Part shown: in pieces, positions 19,514-28,006 of the stretch
How positions within the stretch are numbered: position 1 is the stretch's first letter
How the letters are laid out: each line of letters starts with the position of its first letter
NCBI GenBank assembly: GCA_016873435.1
Contig: VGXF01000002.1
Location: forward strand, 173,101 to 237,100
From: Nitrospira sp.
Lineage (GTDB): Bacteria; Nitrospirota; Nitrospiria; Nitrospirales; Nitrospiraceae
Direction of reading: 5' to 3'
DNA: 64,000 bases
Notes under the pieces: generated by a model
Told to the model about the DNA's origin: nothing
Databases searched by the model: none
The model's input: the letters and a program-made list of their open reading frames with translations, nothing else
Translations under genes and position numbers: made by a program

Positions 19514-19969
19514 ATGGCCAGTCATTTTCTGTTTATCGCCGGCGCGCTTCGTGAGCGAAGTTCGCGGGAGAGCGCCGACTTACAACTGCAGCATGGCCTC
19601 TGGGGGCTGCGCAGCGCCTTGATTGCCGATAATCTTGCACGCTATCTCGACCCGGAGTCGTGCGGCTGGGTGTATGTGCTGAAGGAAGGTCTTGGCGCGC
19701 GCTTTACGATCACCTCCGGCGTACGCGCGTTCAATCTGTTGGATGCCTTTGTGCGCGACGAGCTGCGCACCGAGGCCCGCTACGGATACATCACGATCGG
19801 GCCGGTGCAAAGTTGGGCGTCGTCACCTGAACAGGATCTGCCGGTGCTGAAGCGCGTGCTGGACGTGCCCGACCAGGCTGAACTCACTCGCCGGTTTAAT
19901 CTCGGCATGCATCGTCTGACGCAGGCACAGCACGACGCATTATTGATATCGATCCCAGGAGCAGGATGA
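19514..19969 (+). CDS. Hypothetical protein
   Basis: A 151-residue soluble protein without signal peptide, cysteines in pairs or recognisable motifs. It begins MASHFLFIAGALRERSSRES and has conserved-looking stretches such as YLDPESCGWVYVLKEGLGAR and RYGYITIGPVQSW. Its ATG lies 68 bases after the Lys-rich gene; its stop overlaps the ATG of the following pentapeptide-type gene (ATGA), which indicates an operon. Function unknown. Confidence 0.65.
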   Translation: MASHFLFIAGALRERSSRESADLQLQHGLWGLRSALIADNLARYLDPESCGWVYVLKEGLGARFTITSGVRAFNLLDAFVRDELRTEARYGYITIGPVQSWASSPEQDLPVLKRVLDVPDQAELTRRFNLGMHRLTQAQHDALLISIPGAG

Positions 19970-21063
19970 GTCATAACTGGGCACGCGCCGTGCTGGTGCT
20001 GTGGGTCAGTGCTCTGTGCAGCGGAGGGGGGGGCGGTGTGTTCGGAATATCTGCCTGGGCTGCCTGCACGATGGAGCGGGAGCGGCCTGGACAGACCGAC
20101 CGGTTTATCCGTCACCTCGGTTCTGAGTGCAGCGAGGCAGAACGCGCCGCGCAGGCGATCAAGGCGGAGGAGGTACTGGCAGCGCTGGAGGCCGGTAAGG
20201 GCGTGGACCTTGCCGGCGTCGTGCTGACGGGGGATTTGCTCTTTGACGCACTGCCGCCTGTTGCCGTGGAGACTATTGCGGATGCTCCGCCGGTTTTTCT
20301 TGACCTGGTTGAAGCCGCGCAACTCAGGACCGTGCGGCATCTGGGCGGCTCTTTGACGATGACCAACTCGCTCATACGCGGAGCGATCGGTAGTCGGACG
20401 GCGAAAGATTATCTCGTGATCCAGGAGGGCGTCGTCGCGACCGGCACGACCTTCGAGCAGCCCGCCGACTTTTCCCGCACGGTGTTCCTGGGGTCGGTGG
20501 ATTTGTCGGGCTCAGTGTTTGCAGCCCAGGCCTTTTTCATTGCGGCCCGGTTTGCACAGCCGGTCCGGTTCGAACAGACATCCTTCGGTCCGCACACGCG
20601 GTTTCACAAGGCGGTCCTATCTGACACGGCGATATTTCGAGGCGCTGCCTTCAACGGACTGGCGGAGTTGCTCGAAGTCGTCTTTGCCAGAGACGCCGAT
20701 TTTTCCCGCACGAAGTTTCGACTGGGAAGCGGGTTTTCTGGCAGCCGTTTCCGGGGCCGTCTGGACATGTCGGAGGCAGTGTTTGAGAGGGAAGCGTTTT
20801 TCACTTTCACGGAGTTCGAGCAGGACGCGGTCTTCCGGGGTGGACTGTTTAAGGGCACCGCAGACTTTTCCGATGCGCGTTTCCAAGGCGCGGACGATTT
20901 TTCGCGCGCCATGTTTACCGTCGAGCCTCGCTTTGTTCGTGTGAACTCCAGCGGGGCAAAACCGCTCCATGGACTTCTGTCCAATCCACGTGCCCTGTAT
21001 GGACTCGCGGGCTTGTTCTTAACTGTCAGTTTCTTCCTGGTCTGGCATATCCGGCGGCAATAG
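19966..21063 (+). CDS. Exported pentapeptide-repeat-type protein with C-terminal membrane anchor
   Basis: A 365-residue protein: N-terminal signal-like segment (RAVLVLWVSALCSGGGGGVF), about 100 residues of helical region, then from about residue 150 to 320 a long series of degenerate pentapeptide repeats with central phenylalanines, for example ADFSRTVFLGSVDLSGSVF, AIFRGAAFNG and ADFSDARFQGADDFSRAMF, predicted to form a right-handed beta-helix. A final hydrophobic helix (LAGLFLTVSFFLVWHI) with a basic end anchors it. The repeats therefore probably face the periplasm. It overlaps the upstream unknown gene by four bases. Role unknown. Confidence 0.7.
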   Translation: MSHNWARAVLVLWVSALCSGGGGGVFGISAWAACTMERERPGQTDRFIRHLGSECSEAERAAQAIKAEEVLAALEAGKGVDLAGVVLTGDLLFDALPPVAVETIADAPPVFLDLVEAAQLRTVRHLGGSLTMTNSLIRGAIGSRTAKDYLVIQEGVVATGTTFEQPADFSRTVFLGSVDLSGSVFAAQAFFIAARFAQPVRFEQTSFGPHTRFHKAVLSDTAIFRGAAFNGLAELLEVVFARDADFSRTKFRLGSGFSGSRFRGRLDMSEAVFEREAFFTFTEFEQDAVFRGGLFKGTADFSDARFQGADDFSRAMFTVEPRFVRVNSSGAKPLHGLLSNPRALYGLAGLFLTVSFFLVWHIRRQ

Positions 21064-21100
21064 GGTTATCCACTCCCATCCACAACATATAGAATTTATC

Positions 21101-21129
21101 TTGCAACCCACCACATAAGGTAGTATAAA
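21101..21129 (+). promoter_or_regulatory. Promoter of scpA-scpB
   Basis: TTGCAA at 21101-21106, a 17-base spacer and TATAAA at 21124-21129, about 30 bases before the scpA GTG. The surrounding 21061-21145 stretch is AT-rich and also contains TTATCCACT (21066-21074), one mismatch from a DnaA box. Confidence 0.55.
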
Positions 21130-21157
21130 TTCACAGTTTTTGTAGGTTGGAGGGTAC

Positions 21158-21958
21158 GTGCAGGACAATGCAGAACGCAGCGCTTCGGCAGACATGTCGG
21201 AGCAGATGGAATTGCTCTATCAGGTTCGCCTTGAGCACTTCGAAGGCCCGCTTGACCTGCTGTTGCATCTCATCAAGAAAAATCAGGTCAATATCTACGA
21301 CATTCCCATCGCCATGATCGCGCAACAGTACCTGGAGTATTTGAGCATGATGAAGTCGTTGAATCTGGCGGTGGCGGGAGAGTTTCTCGTCATGGCGGCG
21401 ACGCTCGTGCAGATCAAGTCACGCATGCTGTTGCCGACGGACGATACCGACGAAGACGACGAGGATGGACCAGATCCGCGCGAAGAACTTGTCCGCCGGC
21501 TGCTGGAATATCGCACGTTCAAGGATGCGGCTGGGCAGTTGGATGAGCGCGAGCGGATGTGGCGTGAGATCTATGCGCGCGAGCCCATGCCGTTGCCGCC
21601 AGTGCGGTCTGATGAGGTCGTGCTAGATGACGTGAGCTTGTTCGATCTGGTAGATGCGCTGCAGGATGTGCTCACGCGTCTGCCGGTGGGCAGCCTCGTC
21701 GAAATCGTGCCCGAAAATCTGACCGTCAAGGACCGCATGAATACGATTCTCGAAGTATTGGACGGGAAGGAGTCGGTGACGTTCCAGTCGCTGTTTCAGG
21801 GGCAGGTGCAGCGGCTGGTCGTGATCGTGTCGTTCTTGGCACTGCTCGAGTTGGTGAAGATCAAACTGGTTCGTCTGTTCCAGGGCGAATCATTCGGGCC
21901 GATTCTGGTGACGAGGACGTTTGCGCCGGTGGCCGACGACGAGCCGGTCGAGCTCTAA
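21158..21958 (+). CDS. scpA: Segregation and condensation protein A
   Basis: Kleisin subunit of the bacterial condensin (Smc-ScpA-ScpB), which bridges the Smc heads and is needed for chromosome compaction and segregation. Signatures: VRLEHFEGPLDLLLHLIKKN near the N terminus, VNIYDIPIAMIAQQYLEYL, an acidic linker (DDTDEDDEDGPDPREELV), and the C-terminal winged helix (VTFQSLFQGQ, then FLALLELVKIKLVRLFQ). It begins at GTG 21158, with GGAGGG four bases before. scpB follows 17 bases downstream, the usual arrangement. smc is not in the window. Confidence 0.94.
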   Translation: MQDNAERSASADMSEQMELLYQVRLEHFEGPLDLLLHLIKKNQVNIYDIPIAMIAQQYLEYLSMMKSLNLAVAGEFLVMAATLVQIKSRMLLPTDDTDEDDEDGPDPREELVRRLLEYRTFKDAAGQLDERERMWREIYAREPMPLPPVRSDEVVLDDVSLFDLVDALQDVLTRLPVGSLVEIVPENLTVKDRMNTILEVLDGKESVTFQSLFQGQVQRLVVIVSFLALLELVKIKLVRLFQGESFGPILVTRTFAPVADDEPVEL

Positions 21959-21975
21959 GTCAGCGGGAGGACGCT

Positions 21976-22734
21976 ATGGATAACCACGAACAACTTGACC
22001 CCCGGGAATTGCTGGCGGGGGCAACGGATCGGACCGAGGCGACTGCCGACACACCGGCTGTAGTGGACGAGGACGCGTCCCGACAGCAGGCCATGGAGGC
22101 CCGCGAGTTGCGAGCCATCATTGAAGCCTTGTTGTTCGTCTCCGCTGAGCCGGTGCCGCTCGACCGCCTCATGGTCGCACTTGGCACCATTTCAAAGCCG
22201 GAGGTTAAGCAGGGGCTGCAAGCATTGCGCGAGGAAATGGACCGTGAGGGGCGCGGCGTGCAACTTATCGAGGTGGCCGGAGGCTACCAGATTGTCACAC
22301 GGCTCGAATATGCTTCGTGGATCAAGCGGCTGGCCAAGGCCAAGGCCGCGCCCAAACTGTCCCGCTCAGGGCTGGAGTCCCTTGCGATCATTGCCTACAA
22401 GCAGCCGATCGTGCGCGCGGAGATCGAGCAGATCCGCGGCGTCGAAGTGTCGGGCGTGCTCCGGACCCTGCTCGAGCGAAAATTGATCCGTATGGTGGGG
22501 CGGAAGGACGTGCCTGGCCGACCGATCATGTACGGCACGACGAAGCTTTTTCTCCAGCAGTTCGGCCTCAGCGAGCTGTCACAACTGCCGCCGCTTCGGG
22601 AGTTCAAAGAATTGGGTGAGGCGGAACAGGCCTTGTTGCCGGTGGAGGAGGGCTTGGCGATCGGTGAGAGTGATACCGTGCTGACCGGCGCCTCGAACGA
22701 TTCGACGACAGCCGAGCCCTTACCGGACGCCTGA
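21976..22734 (+). CDS. scpB: Segregation and condensation protein B
   Basis: Winged-helix partner of the Smc-ScpA condensin. A disordered, acidic N-terminal extension of about 45 residues precedes the family core: IIEALLFVSAEPVPLDRLM, a long helix, VAGGYQIVTRLEYASWI, then LSRSGLESLAIIAYKQPIVR with the following IEQIRGVEVSGVLRTLLER and GRPIMYGTTKLFLQQFGL. At 252 residues it is a bit longer than the E. coli-type proteins because of both tails. The gene order scpA-scpB, with 17-base spacing, supports the call. Confidence 0.95.
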   Translation: MDNHEQLDPRELLAGATDRTEATADTPAVVDEDASRQQAMEARELRAIIEALLFVSAEPVPLDRLMVALGTISKPEVKQGLQALREEMDREGRGVQLIEVAGGYQIVTRLEYASWIKRLAKAKAAPKLSRSGLESLAIIAYKQPIVRAEIEQIRGVEVSGVLRTLLERKLIRMVGRKDVPGRPIMYGTTKLFLQQFGLSELSQLPPLREFKELGEAEQALLPVEEGLAIGESDTVLTGASNDSTTAEPLPDA

Positions 22735-22812
22735 GCCTGGCGCGTTCCGTTTGTGTTTCCCGCCCATGCTCTCTCTAGAATGCCGTCCCTAGCGTATCGG
22801 GCTGTCTAAGCG

Positions 22813-23055
22813 ATGATCCCGTTACGCAAGGCAGACGGGTGGTTTCTCGGCGCCGTGGTGCTTGTGGTTGTGGGCGTATCGCTGCTGCCGTCTCCGCGCG
22901 ACCGCAATCCCGCCGTGCCGGGAACCCCGGTGCATCACGGCTTGTTAGAGAAAGACTGCAGCCGGTGCCATGCAGACGGGCAGAGCCATCCGCTTCCGAA
23001 GCAGCATCCGAAACGGACGGATTGCTTTCGGTGCCATGCCGGGAGTCAGCCGTGA
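22813..23055 (+). CDS. Small membrane-anchored two-heme c-type cytochrome
   Basis: An 80-residue protein: an N-terminal transmembrane or uncleaved signal helix (GWFLGAVVLVVVGVSLLP) followed by about 50 exported residues with two heme-binding CXXCH motifs, CSRCHADG and CFRCHAGS, and extra histidines (HHGLLEKD, HPLPKQHPKR) suited as distal ligands. It would carry electrons at the outer face of the membrane. It is followed after 16 bases by a MoaD/ThiS-like gene. The Shine-Dalgarno site is weak, so the exact start could be wrong, but the two motifs and the anchor make it a credible gene. Confidence 0.72.
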   Translation: MIPLRKADGWFLGAVVLVVVGVSLLPSPRDRNPAVPGTPVHHGLLEKDCSRCHADGQSHPLPKQHPKRTDCFRCHAGSQP

Positions 23056-23071
23056 GGAGGGAGTGTAGAGG

Positions 23072-23350
23072 ATGGTGACTATCTTACTATTTGGCGTGAC
23101 GCTCCAGCAGAGTGTTGGAGAATCAGAAGTGCACCTGGATGTGGCCGGCCCGATGACGGTCAAAACGTTGCTGGAGTCGAATCACGACACGCTGACCGGC
23201 ATGCTCGCATTCATGCACAAGGGCGAATTGCTGGTGACGATCAATAAGAAGGTCAGCTCGCTGGAATCAACGGTAAAGGACGGGGATACGGTCAAGCTGA
23301 CGCACCAGGCTCATCCAATTTTTGACGGCGCCATGTGGCAGAATCCTTGA
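23072..23350 (+). CDS. MoaD/ThiS-like beta-grasp protein without the terminal Gly-Gly
   Basis: A 92-residue protein that follows the ubiquitin-like MoaD/ThiS pattern: ILLFGVTLQQSVGE at the start, TVKTLLESN, LLVTINKKV and TVKDGDTVKLTHQ. Sulfur carriers of this family end in Gly-Gly, which is thiocarboxylated. Here the chain runs on with AHPIFDGAMWQNP and has no GG end, so carrier function is doubtful unless the tail is processed. The only GG-like site is absent from the tail. It follows a two-heme cytochrome gene; whether they share a job is unknown. Confidence 0.65.
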   Translation: MVTILLFGVTLQQSVGESEVHLDVAGPMTVKTLLESNHDTLTGMLAFMHKGELLVTINKKVSSLESTVKDGDTVKLTHQAHPIFDGAMWQNP

Positions 23351-23352
23351 TG

Positions 23353-23469
23353 GATGTTGAAAAAGGTCTCCGGCGCCGCTCTCGCCTTACTCAGAATCTC
23401 AACGTACTGTGAAGCGTACGCTGCGAGTCGTCGCCTGCGTCGGCCTTACCAAAAGGCTTTCTGAACCTC
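23353..23469. repeat. Imperfect palindromic intergenic repeat, Nitrospira-type (degenerate copy)
   Basis: A stretch of about 117 bases between the convergent MoaD-like and accA genes. It begins GATGTTGAAAAAGG and ends CTTTCTGAACCTC, with ends that pair imperfectly (10 of 13 positions), and is centred on GTAC-N8-GTAC (23404-23419). The wording (TTGAAAAAG... CTCAGA...TCAACGTAC...GGCCTT) resembles a long palindromic repeat I remember from Nitrospira genomes. It probably forms a large cruciform or hairpin; it may serve as a transcription stop between the convergent genes. No second copy was seen in this window. Confidence 0.5.
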
Positions 23470-23504
23470 TGTCAAAGAAGTGTGCAGCGGAGGTCGCACG
23501 GTGG

Positions 23505-24470
23505 TTAAACCGTGGCAGGAGGTTCAGTGACTACACCCATCAAACGGTATTTCTGATCGCGCGCCGCCAGCAATCGTTCTATGGAGAGTTCGTCCAGCTG
23601 AGCCAACTGAGCGGCCAGTGACTTGGCCACCCGCTCGGAAGCGTCACGGAGGTCCCGGTGGGCGCCGCCCGTCGGCTCCGGAATCACTTCATCGATCACT
23701 CCCAGATGGCGGAGGTCTTGCGCCGTCATCTTAAGCGCGACGGCCGCATCCTGGACCTTCGTGGGGTCGTTCCAGAGGATGGCTGCGCAGCCTTCCGGCG
23801 AGATAACCGAATAGACGGAATGTTCCAGCATCAGCACGCGGTCGGCCACGCCAAGCGCCAACGCGCCGCCGCTGCCCCCTTCGCCCGTCACAACGGAGAC
23901 GATCGGCACGGCGAGGCGGGACATGACGTAGAGATTACGCGCGATGGCTTCCGATTGCCCGCGCTCCTCAGCGCCGATGCCCGGATAGGCGCCCGGCGTG
24001 TCAATGAAGGTGAGGAGCGGTCGCTTGAATTTTTCGGCGAGCTTCATCAGACGGAGCGCTTTGCGGTAACCTTCCGGGTTGGGCATGCCAAAGTTCCGCT
24101 GCATCCGTTCCTTGAGCGTCTTGCCCTTCATGTGGCCCAGCACCATGACCGAGCGGTCGTTGAAGCGGGCGAAGCCGCCGAGTATGGCTTGGTCGTCACT
24201 GTAGGCTCGGTCGCCGTGGAGTTCCACAAAGTCGCGGCAGAAGGCGGTGATGTAGTCGAGGACGCCAGGCCGTTGCGGATGGCGAGCCAGCTGAGTGCGC
24301 TGCCAGGGGGTCAGGTTGCCGTAGAGCTCCACCTCCGTCTGAGCGAGGCGGGCCTTGAGCTTGCGGAGTTCTTCTGCAGCCGCGGGCTTGGTCGAGCCGG
24401 AACCGGCCAGTTTCTCGATCCGCTCCTCCAGCTCACGCAGAGGCTTTTCGAATTCGAGGTAATCCTTCAT
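23505..24470 (-). CDS. accA: Acetyl-CoA carboxylase carboxyltransferase subunit alpha
   Basis: Alpha subunit of the carboxyltransferase that transfers the carboxyl group from biotin to acetyl-CoA, first step of fatty acid synthesis. The 321 residues match the family throughout: LEFEKPLRELEERIEKL at the N terminus, DRAYSDDQAILGGFARF, GHMKGKTLKERMQRNFGMPN, FIDTPGAYPGIGAEERGQSE and VVTGEGGSGGALALGVADRV with the oxyanion glycines. It lies 15 bases after dnaE and is presumably co-transcribed with it, a known pairing in several phyla (dnaE-accA in E. coli as well). Confidence 0.96.
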   Translation of the reverse strand: MKDYLEFEKPLRELEERIEKLAGSGSTKPAAAEELRKLKARLAQTEVELYGNLTPWQRTQLARHPQRPGVLDYITAFCRDFVELHGDRAYSDDQAILGGFARFNDRSVMVLGHMKGKTLKERMQRNFGMPNPEGYRKALRLMKLAEKFKRPLLTFIDTPGAYPGIGAEERGQSEAIARNLYVMSRLAVPIVSVVTGEGGSGGALALGVADRVLMLEHSVYSVISPEGCAAILWNDPTKVQDAAVALKMTAQDLRHLGVIDEVIPEPTGGAHRDLRDASERVAKSLAAQLAQLDELSIERLLAARDQKYRLMGVVTEPPATV

Positions 24471-24485
24471 ACCCTCAGACTCTCA

Positions 24486-27400
24486 TTACAGCATGACGAT
24501 AGTGCCTTTGCCTAGCAGATTTTCAACTTCGGAGACAAAGTCCTCGCTTGGTAGTACCTTCATGTGCGGCAACGGCGCCATCTCCGCTTCGATGTCCGGC
24601 GGAAGGCACAAGGTTAGCGAGATGGCCGTGGGGCCGGGATGCTTGCGCAGGATGTGCGCAACTTCGCTGAGCTGGCGCCGCGCATCTGGCCCGTCGTTCA
24701 CCCGGATATTCACGCGGGATACGGCACGCGCAAGCAGATCAGCCAGCAGTTCGATCTTGGTGCTCTTGAGACGGGTGCCTCGTTCTGCTTTATCGACGAT
24801 GCCCGTGACCTGAATGACCCGTTCAGGCGTAAGGAAATCCATCGTGGCTTTAAACAGATCGGGAAAGACGATGATCTCAACCAGGCCCTGCGGGTCTTCA
24901 ATCTGGATGTAGGCCATCCGGTCTCCCTTTTTAGTAGTCAGGGATTTCACTGTCGTGATGATGCCGCAGAGCTTCACTTCCTTGCCGTCCAAGGCCTCCG
25001 CCAGCGAGGCGGTCGTCACAGTCGAGAATTTTTTGATCGCCGTCTCAAATTGCGCAAGCGGATGCGCGGTGATGTAGAAGCCGGTCAGCTCTCGTTCGTA
25101 TTTTAGCAGCTGGCTCTTGTCCCATTCCGGAAGATTGGGCAGGGCGGGATCACTCAGGCCGAACGCGGCGGCATCACCGTCGACATTGCCGAAGATGCTG
25201 GTCTGGCCCTGCTCCCGCTCGGCCTGTGCCGAAGCGCCTTCCTCGACGGCCTGATCCAGCACGGCCATCAACTGCGCGCGGCGCGCGCCGATCGAATCGA
25301 AGGCACCGGCCTTGATCAACCCCTCCAGCATGCGCTTGTTAACTTTGTGCAGGTCCACGCGTCGGCAGAAGTCAAAGAAGGACGTAAAAGAGCCGCCTTG
25401 ATCACGAACCGCGATGATAGATTCAACCGCGCCTTCGCCGACGTTCTTGATGGCAGCGAGGCCGAACCGGATGCCGCCTTCTGCCACGGCAAAATCCTTC
25501 TGGCTCTCGTTGACGTCGGGTGGCAGGACCGTGATGCCCATGTCGCGGCATTCGGTCAGGTAGCCGACCATCTTATCCGTGTTGCCCATTTCGTTAGTGA
25601 GCAGCGCCGCCATGAACTGCATCGGATAATGTGCCTTGAGGTAGGCCGTCTGGTAGGTGACGACGGCATAGGCGGCGGCATGGGACTTGTTGAACCCGTA
25701 GCCAGCAAACTTCTGGATAAGGTCAAACAGCTTCTTTGCCTTGGCTTCTGCGATTTTTCTGGCCTTGGCGCCTTCGATGAACTGCGAGCGGAGCTTTTCC
25801 ATTTCCTCGGGCTTCTTTTTGCCCATGGCTCGGCGCAAAATGTCGGCCTGGCCAAGAGAGAAGCCAGCGATCTTGTTGGCGATCGCCATGACCTGTTCCT
25901 GGTACACGATCACTCCGTAGGTGCCTTTAAGCAAATCTTCCAGTTCTGGCGCCTCGTAAGCGATGGGTACCTTGCCCTGTTTGCGTTTGATGAAATCCGG
26001 GATCAGATCCATCGGGCCTGGGCGGTATAGGGCGATGATGGCGATGATATCCTCGAAGCGGTCCGGGCGCAGGCCGGTCAGCAGATCGCGCATGCCTCCG
26101 CTTTCTAACTGGAACATGCCAGTGGTCTTTCCAGCTGACATCAGCGCAAAGACCCGTGGGTCGTCGAAGGGAATGCGATCGATGACCAGCGGCGGTGCGT
26201 CCGGGTGGGCCTCGTTGATCATTCGGACTGCATGGTGAATCATGGTCAGGTTTTTAAGTCCGAGAAAGTCGAACTTGACGAGACCAATCTTTTCTACGTC
26301 GACCATCGAATATTGCGTGACGACTTCGCCGTTTGAGCCTTTATAAAGCGGCACGTGGTCAGTCAGGGGACTTTCGGAGATGACAACGCCCGCAGCGTGG
26401 GTCGATGCGTGGCGGGCGAGTCCTTCCAGCGAGCGGGCGACTGACATGAGCTCGCCGATTTTCGGATCGGTATTGACCAGTTCGTTGAGCCGGGGCTCCT
26501 GAACGAGGGCATCTTCAAGCGTGATATTGAGTTGGTTGGGAACTAGTTTTGCCACGCGATCCACCTCGGCGTAGGGGATCTCCATCACGCGTCCCACGTC
26601 TCGGATGGCAGCCTTGGCACCGAGCGTGCCGAATGTGATGATCTGCGCGACGTGGTCCGCGCCGTACTTGCCCACGACGTAGTTGATGACTTCGCCGCGC
26701 CGGTCCATGCAGAAGTCCATGTCGATATCAGGCAGCGACACCCGTTCCGGATTGAGAAAGCGCTCGAACAGAAGACCGTAGACGAGCGGATCGAGGTCGG
26801 TGATGTTCAGCGCGAAGGCCACGAGGCTTCCAGCGGCGGAACCTCGCCCGGGGCCGACGGGAATGCCGCGCGCGCGCGCGAAGCGGATGATGTCCCACAC
26901 GATCAGGAAGTAGCCGGCAAAGCCCATCGAGCAGATCACGATCAACTCTTCGCGCAGCCTTTGTTCGTAGGAGGAGGACGGGATGGTGCTGGGTCGCTCA
27001 CGCAGCCGGATCTTCAATCCTTCGACCGCCAGGTGCTCGACATAGGTCTCGCGCGTGTAGCCTTCCGGTACCTTGTATTGCGGCAGGTGTGTCTTGTTGA
27101 GGGCCAGTTGTAGGTCGCAATGGTCCGCGATGCGGCAGGTGTTGCTGACGGCTCCAGGAAAGTCTGCGAAGGCCGGTACGATCTCTTCCGTTGATTTGAC
27201 ATAGAGCTGATCCGTGTCGAACTTCATCCGGCCGGGGTCGCTCATGGTCTTGCCAGTCTGAAGACAGAGCATTAGTTCATGGGGGCGAGCGTCATCCTTC
27301 GTGAGATAGTGGCAGTCGTTGGTGCCAGCGAGCGGGATTGCAAGCTTCTTGTGAATCTCTAACAGCCCGGCATTAGCGACGCGTTGGTGGTCAAGACCGT

Positions 27401-27941
27401 TGGCTTGGACCTCAAGGTAGAAATGATCCTTACCGAAAATCTCTTGAAACTCGCCGGCCACCGCCAAGGCACCAGCCATATCTTTTTGACCGATCAGATA
27501 AGGAATTTCGCCAGTGAGGCAGCCGGAAAGAGCAATGAGACCATCATGATGCTGCTTGAGAAGTTCTTTGTCTATTCGAGGTTTATAATAAAAACCCTCA
27601 ATATACCCTTTACTAACTAATTTGATCAGGTTTTGATAACCGGTCAGGTTTCTAGCGAGAAGAATCAGGTGATAATAATCGTTATGAGCTAGGCCACTAT
27701 CCTTTTTCGCGTGGCGGCTTCCCATCGCCATATAGACTTCACAACCGATGATGGGTTTGACGCCGGCGTCCTTGGCCTTGCGGTAGAACTCAATGGCGCC
27801 AAACATGTTGCCGTGGTCGGTTATGGCCACGGCGGGTTGGTTAAACGTCTTGATCTGCTGGACGAGTGGTTCGATCAGATTGGCGCCGTCGAGCAGACTG
27901 TACTCTGTGTGGAGATGGAGGTGGACGAATTGCGACCGCAC
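24486..27941 (-). CDS. dnaE: DNA polymerase III subunit alpha
   Basis: Replicative polymerase, 1151 residues. It has an N-terminal PHP domain (FVHLHLHTEYSLLDG, DHGNMFGAIEFYRKA), the class C polymerase core with GPGRGSAAGSLVAFAL and PDIDMDFCMDRRGEVINYV (catalytic aspartates), the QEQVMAIANKIAGFSLGQAD thumb region, fingers and helix-hairpin-helix, and a C-terminal OB fold (VKLCGIITTVKSLTTKKGDR). GTG 27941 starts right at the PHP domain; GAGG lies eight bases before it. Transcribed from a consensus promoter only about 20 bases upstream, divergently from purH; accA follows. Confidence 0.97.
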   Translation of the reverse strand: MRSQFVHLHLHTEYSLLDGANLIEPLVQQIKTFNQPAVAITDHGNMFGAIEFYRKAKDAGVKPIIGCEVYMAMGSRHAKKDSGLAHNDYYHLILLARNLTGYQNLIKLVSKGYIEGFYYKPRIDKELLKQHHDGLIALSGCLTGEIPYLIGQKDMAGALAVAGEFQEIFGKDHFYLEVQANGLDHQRVANAGLLEIHKKLAIPLAGTNDCHYLTKDDARPHELMLCLQTGKTMSDPGRMKFDTDQLYVKSTEEIVPAFADFPGAVSNTCRIADHCDLQLALNKTHLPQYKVPEGYTRETYVEHLAVEGLKIRLRERPSTIPSSSYEQRLREELIVICSMGFAGYFLIVWDIIRFARARGIPVGPGRGSAAGSLVAFALNITDLDPLVYGLLFERFLNPERVSLPDIDMDFCMDRRGEVINYVVGKYGADHVAQIITFGTLGAKAAIRDVGRVMEIPYAEVDRVAKLVPNQLNITLEDALVQEPRLNELVNTDPKIGELMSVARSLEGLARHASTHAAGVVISESPLTDHVPLYKGSNGEVVTQYSMVDVEKIGLVKFDFLGLKNLTMIHHAVRMINEAHPDAPPLVIDRIPFDDPRVFALMSAGKTTGMFQLESGGMRDLLTGLRPDRFEDIIAIIALYRPGPMDLIPDFIKRKQGKVPIAYEAPELEDLLKGTYGVIVYQEQVMAIANKIAGFSLGQADILRRAMGKKKPEEMEKLRSQFIEGAKARKIAEAKAKKLFDLIQKFAGYGFNKSHAAAYAVVTYQTAYLKAHYPMQFMAALLTNEMGNTDKMVGYLTECRDMGITVLPPDVNESQKDFAVAEGGIRFGLAAIKNVGEGAVESIIAVRDQGGSFTSFFDFCRRVDLHKVNKRMLEGLIKAGAFDSIGARRAQLMAVLDQAVEEGASAQAEREQGQTSIFGNVDGDAAAFGLSDPALPNLPEWDKSQLLKYERELTGFYITAHPLAQFETAIKKFSTVTTASLAEALDGKEVKLCGIITTVKSLTTKKGDRMAYIQIEDPQGLVEIIVFPDLFKATMDFLTPERVIQVTGIVDKAERGTRLKSTKIELLADLLARAVSRVNIRVNDGPDARRQLSEVAHILRKHPGPTAISLTLCLPPDIEAEMAPLPHMKVLPSEDFVSEVENLLGKGTIVML

Positions 27942-27961
27942 TTGTGGGACCTCGCTGCGAA

Positions 27962-27990
27962 ATTGTAGTGAGCCCCGTGCGCGATGTCAA
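27962..27990 (-). promoter_or_regulatory. Promoter of dnaE-accA
   Basis: Minus-strand TTGACA (27990-27985), a 17-base spacer and TACAAT (27967-27962). The expected start point near 27955 leaves a leader of only about 14 bases before the GTG, still including GAGG. Confidence 0.65.
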
Positions 27991-28006
27991 TGCGGCCGGA
28001 ACGCGG

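Noticed and set aside
23658..24515. 285-residue ORF opposite accA
   Set aside because: Shadow of accA; composition (many His, Arg, Gly) is typical of antisense translation.
26860..26885. Dense run of GCGCGCGCG in dnaE as possible Z-DNA or repeat
   Set aside because: Explained by the codons for Ala-Arg-Ala-Arg in the polymerase core; no regulatory meaning apparent.
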